Below, piece after piece: positions 60,885-64,000 of a stretch of DNA of 64,000 nucleotides. The position numbers were made by a program, and so were the translations under genes. How positions within the stretch are numbered: the stretch's first letter is position 1; each line of letters begins with the position of its first letter. The notes under the pieces were generated by a model. That model did no database searches. It worked only from the letters and a program-made list of their open reading frames with translations, and was not told where the DNA came from. This stretch comes from Haemonchus contortus (lineage: Eukaryota; Nematoda; Chromadorea; Rhabditida; Trichostrongylidae), in contig LS997563.1 of assembly GCA_000469685.2 (NCBI GenBank), positions 11,434,940-11,498,939 of the forward strand, read 5' to 3'.

Positions 60885-62646
60885 TCTCATGACCACTTGC
60901 AAATTTTTGATTGCAATCAGCTGACGTCTACCCCAACCGCTGCGAGCTTGAAAAATGACATTGGACCCATGAAACGGGTTTTCTATGATTGCACTCGCGA
61001 CATTATTTTCTGAGTCACCATTGCACACGGGGTCAGGCTTTAATTTCCAATAGAACTACCATTTTAACCTCCCTTGATGCGATTGAACACTTTACTTGTC
61101 GTCAGATTGCCTGTACTTTCGGATTTGCAGACAACACTATTTAGCTTTCGTTCGTTCAAAGAGCAGTTTACGGTAGCGCGGTAAGCGGGTCCTGTCCGTA
61201 CATTTGCGATCAATAATGGTTTGTTATTCACTGATTCAACAAAAAACCTTTTCTTTGTTTGGAAAGCAGCTGCCGTCTCTTTTTTTCGCTTGTCTTCATC
61301 TGTTTTTGCCCCTTAGCGGTGATTTTTTTGAGTCTGCGATTTATTCACTACTTCAGCTCTGTTTGAGTTGCTCTCAACGACTCGAAAAGAAAAGAGTGTG
61401 GTCCTTTTCAAACATGTAGATCACTACGGCTAACCATGCAGACTATTGATATAGTTAGCATTTGCAGACCATGGAGCTATCATCATCATCAGCACCATAA
61501 TCAGTAGATTTTAAAAAATGTTAGTGATAAAACCGTGTTCCCTAAATTGCAAGCTTTATCACTTTTCTCGCTTTCACGTTTTGATGACGATTCCCTGGGG
61601 GGACGGGAACGCATAAATCTTCCGCTGGTTTTCTCGCCTGTTTAGCCAGACCAAGGCAGTACGCACAAGGTTATGCCTATTGGCCACAGGGTGTGATTCA
61701 TGCATACCCAGTAATTTTTGTGACGAGCAGATATCCTTTTATCGGTTTTATGGTGACATTATAAGTCTCAACAGCTGGGTGCTGTTGCTTTTTGAACTTT
61801 TTCGCTTTTTTTTTTTGAGAATAAAAAAGAGAACATCTCGATATAGTGCTTCCATCGCTTCTCATTCTCATATGAAATGGTAGAATTTCGCACACGTTTG
61901 GCATATGTTGCGAAACAGCGTTTGCGAACGCTAACTATTAACCGAAAATGCCGCACAACTTCAGTAGAGCTCAGCTCCATAACCTCTTTCAGGTCGATTT
62001 GTAATATTTGTTGAATCAACCCTGTTCAACCAATCAGATTTATCGGGGAAATTGCTGAGAAGGCTTAATAGCCACTACCCGACACTTTCTTCTCTTCAAA
62101 TGTTCAAGAGGATTGGTCGCTGCACGTCAATACCTATACATTTAGACTCATTTTGAGGTCGCTTTTACGAGTAAGTGTGATCATAGCTTAGAATTAATCG
62201 AATACGTGCTGGTTCAATCTGATAACTTGCCAGTTTGGAAGACTTTCCAGTTCCTAAGTTTGTTGGGGGAGGACCAAAGGGAAAAGTCTCTTTGTTTCCG
62301 GCTCCTTGTTTTCGATCGAATCGCTCTAGATGGAGGAACCAGCTTGACATTATGGTTTCTTCCCTCGAGTTGACAGCTATAATTTACAAATATTCGCGAT
62401 TTTTACACTTCACAGCAGCTACCAAGCATCTGGTCATAACAATAATATCGAAAGTGCCCATTAAGGTATCTGAAAGATTCAAAATCTATAAATTTTATTC
62501 GATAGTTACGACATTAGATGCTTCTCTTGAACACTTTCATTTCTTTTTACGAGTTCTGGCACCTTTTGTGATACTTTCCTTTTATTGGGAAAGTCGTTCA
62601 ATTATATGTAATTTATGCATAGTAAGGATGTTCATGGCTGAACGAA
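60885..62646. other. Unassigned region
   Basis: Open frames exist (for example 61204-61419 + and 62235-62729 +), but none shows a known domain or a joinable exon structure. T-rich stretches dominate the plus strand. Confidence 0.4.
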
Positions 62647-62922
62647 GGTGGTGTATTGGCAAATGGGTAAAGGTGCACTACCTCGCACCGATGGGCGGGG
62701 TATCTCGTATCGACAGTTGCCTGGACTAACCAGGCGTTCATCCGTCCGGAGTTGGTTTGTTGGTACCAGACTCGTGCAAGAGACTAAAGCACCGACTTAT
62801 TCATGGGCTGACCTCCACAATTCGTTGTCTAGGTCAAATATGAAATCCATACGCCACTATGATTTTGAATGGTAGTCGCATACAGGGCGCATCTCAAAAC
62901 GGGAATGATTAACGTCAAAGAA
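62647..62922 (+). mobile_element. SINE, copy H
   Basis: Head GTGTATTGGCAAATGGGTAA, B-box region decayed (GTATCGACAGTTGCCTGG). The body is well kept: CTAACCAGGCGTTCATCC, TTGGTACCAGACTCGTGCAA, GACTAAAGCACCGACTTATT, GGGCTGACCTCCACAATTCG, CGCCACTATGATTTTGAATG and GGGCGCATCTCAAAACGGGA. Confidence 0.8.
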
Positions 62923-64000
62923 TTTATTTTTTTTATGGCTACTTGGTTATCCTTCTCACGGGTAAAAAAAACTCGGGTTTATTGAAACCACTGAATGGGT
63001 TTTTATCCTTTATTACGTTGGGGTCGTGATTAAACAATCGAGAATGTGACGTGTATGTTGTGAGTTTGATGCAGTAGTCTCGCGCCAGTTGCAGGCACCA
63101 TTTGCAAATGTCACATGCTGTCACAACTTTTCGGGAATAACGACAGCAGAACCAAACTAACTAAATTTCATTTCTCACTCAGCCGTTTTTGTGTAAAACC
63201 TGTCTTCCTAGTCGCGCGGAATAATCGATCCGCTTTTTTTCGGGACTTGAAGCGGTCTTAGCTAAACCAACCGTTGATGGTGGGGATATGTTGATCCCTC
63301 CACTTTCCGTTTCTGTCTGAAAGGATAGCTGTGCCTAAATAATAACCCTGTTCGAATATGTACGTCATTATAAAGTTTTTAAAATTCCTATTGCATGCAT
63401 GTGTTTATGCCGAACTGAATCTGTAAATCTCCTATGCTAATGTCTGTTCGTCATATGGATGATCGTCGATCGATATTCAATATTATTTGCCCATCTTTCG
63501 CAGGGTTATGAATCCCTCATCAAATTCATCTCGTCGGGTACGATCGGCGAATGTGGGGGATGTCATCGACGTTTCCTGCACTATTTATGATTCCCGTGAT
63601 GAGGGGGTGCGATGTTTTTTGTTTGAAATCCTCGTGATATTCTTATCTTTCGATGCTGTATTGAACGGAGCTTGAACTTTGTTTTCATCCTCGCACGTTC
63701 AACTATGCCGATCCTGTTTCATTGTTGTTCGTCTCTCAGGGCTAGCTATCTGCTATAATAGCTGGTCTATTTAGATTACCATGAAACATCGTGTGTCTAG
63801 TTTAGTCTAAGTCTGTCCGTTCGCTAATTTGCTGCCGTTCCAGTGCGCTATCGAAGCAATCGACGACCAGCAACCAGAAAGCTGCTGGCTCGTTGTCGTC
63901 CATTTGAGGTGAACGAAACGGAGAAGCAAAACCCTGCGTGAGCGGAAATCGCGTCGTTCCATACAAGATTGAACCGGAGGGCTGCTGAAGAGCGACGCTC
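62923..64000. other. Right edge, weak coding hints only
   Basis: A possible plus-strand exon opens after TTTCGCAG near 63503 or at ATG 63508 (MNPSSNSSRRVRSANVGDVI ...) and could stop at a GTGCGA donor near 63606. A second stretch after GTTCCAG (about 63843) ends at GAG/GTGAAC near 63910. I could not join these or recognise a family. They may be the 5' end of a gene continuing to the right. Confidence 0.2.

Noticed and set aside
62235..62729. 164-codon plus-strand open frame
   Set aside because: It is the longest frame in the window but has no start context, domain or homology, and its 3' end runs into a SINE copy.
1..64000. CRISPR array, prokaryotic operon or prophage
   Set aside because: Gene structure is clearly eukaryotic (spliced, phase-consistent exons) and the repeats found are SINE, mariner, foldback and tandem duplications without spacer arrays.

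Overview
The window is nuclear DNA of a multicellular eukaryote. It is most likely a strongylid (clade V, hookworm-like) nematode. Every recognisable protein is split into short exons with GT..AG introns, mostly with nematode-style TTTCAG acceptors. The protein sequences read as divergent animal orthologues. The introns are long (up to 9.1 kb) and full of SINEs, mariner remnants and foldback elements, unlike the compact Caenorhabditis genome. No bacterial operon, CRISPR array, rRNA or convincing tRNA gene was seen.

Layout. (1) 473-5342, plus strand: the last ten coding exons of an AMP-forming acyl-CoA synthetase (4-coumarate-CoA-ligase/luciferase type) ending in a PTS1-like Ser-Arg-Ile; its 5' exons lie left of the window. 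(2) 7113-35560, minus strand: a complete 18-exon orthologue of Melted/VEPH1 (825 aa, C-terminal PH domain), convergent with the synthetase. (3) 35561-45438: a repeat-rich interval with a dead mariner (36851-37755), SINEs, a degenerate tandem array (about 42.4-43.6 kb) and an unidentified two-exon coding fragment (39551-39996). (4) 45439-51238, minus strand: a complete 20-exon gene for an 838-aa RUN + Rubicon-homology protein closest to PLEKHM1 but without PH domains. (5) 51239-56555: mostly empty, with a weak mariner-like remnant. (6) 56556-58498, minus strand: a complete six-exon p24 cargo receptor of the TMED3/TMED7 class (203 aa). (7) 58499-64000: a near-perfect 838-bp tandem duplication, a SINE, and only weak coding hints.

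The genes are not an operon and share no single pathway. Three act at membranes: p24 in early secretory traffic, PLEKHM1-like in late endosome/lysosome/autophagosome traffic, and Melted at phosphoinositide membranes in insulin/FOXO/TOR-type signalling. The synthetase is probably peroxisomal lipid metabolism.

Exon models were built by hand from splice signals, reading phase and remembered family sequence. All coding phases join without conflict. The most interesting non-gene content is a tRNA-derived SINE family (eight copies), a family of dispersed repeats carrying a hydrophobic reading frame (one copy open in frame into a synthetase exon), a roughly 280-bp palindrome, and a recurring GCATGGCGCA-type motif.
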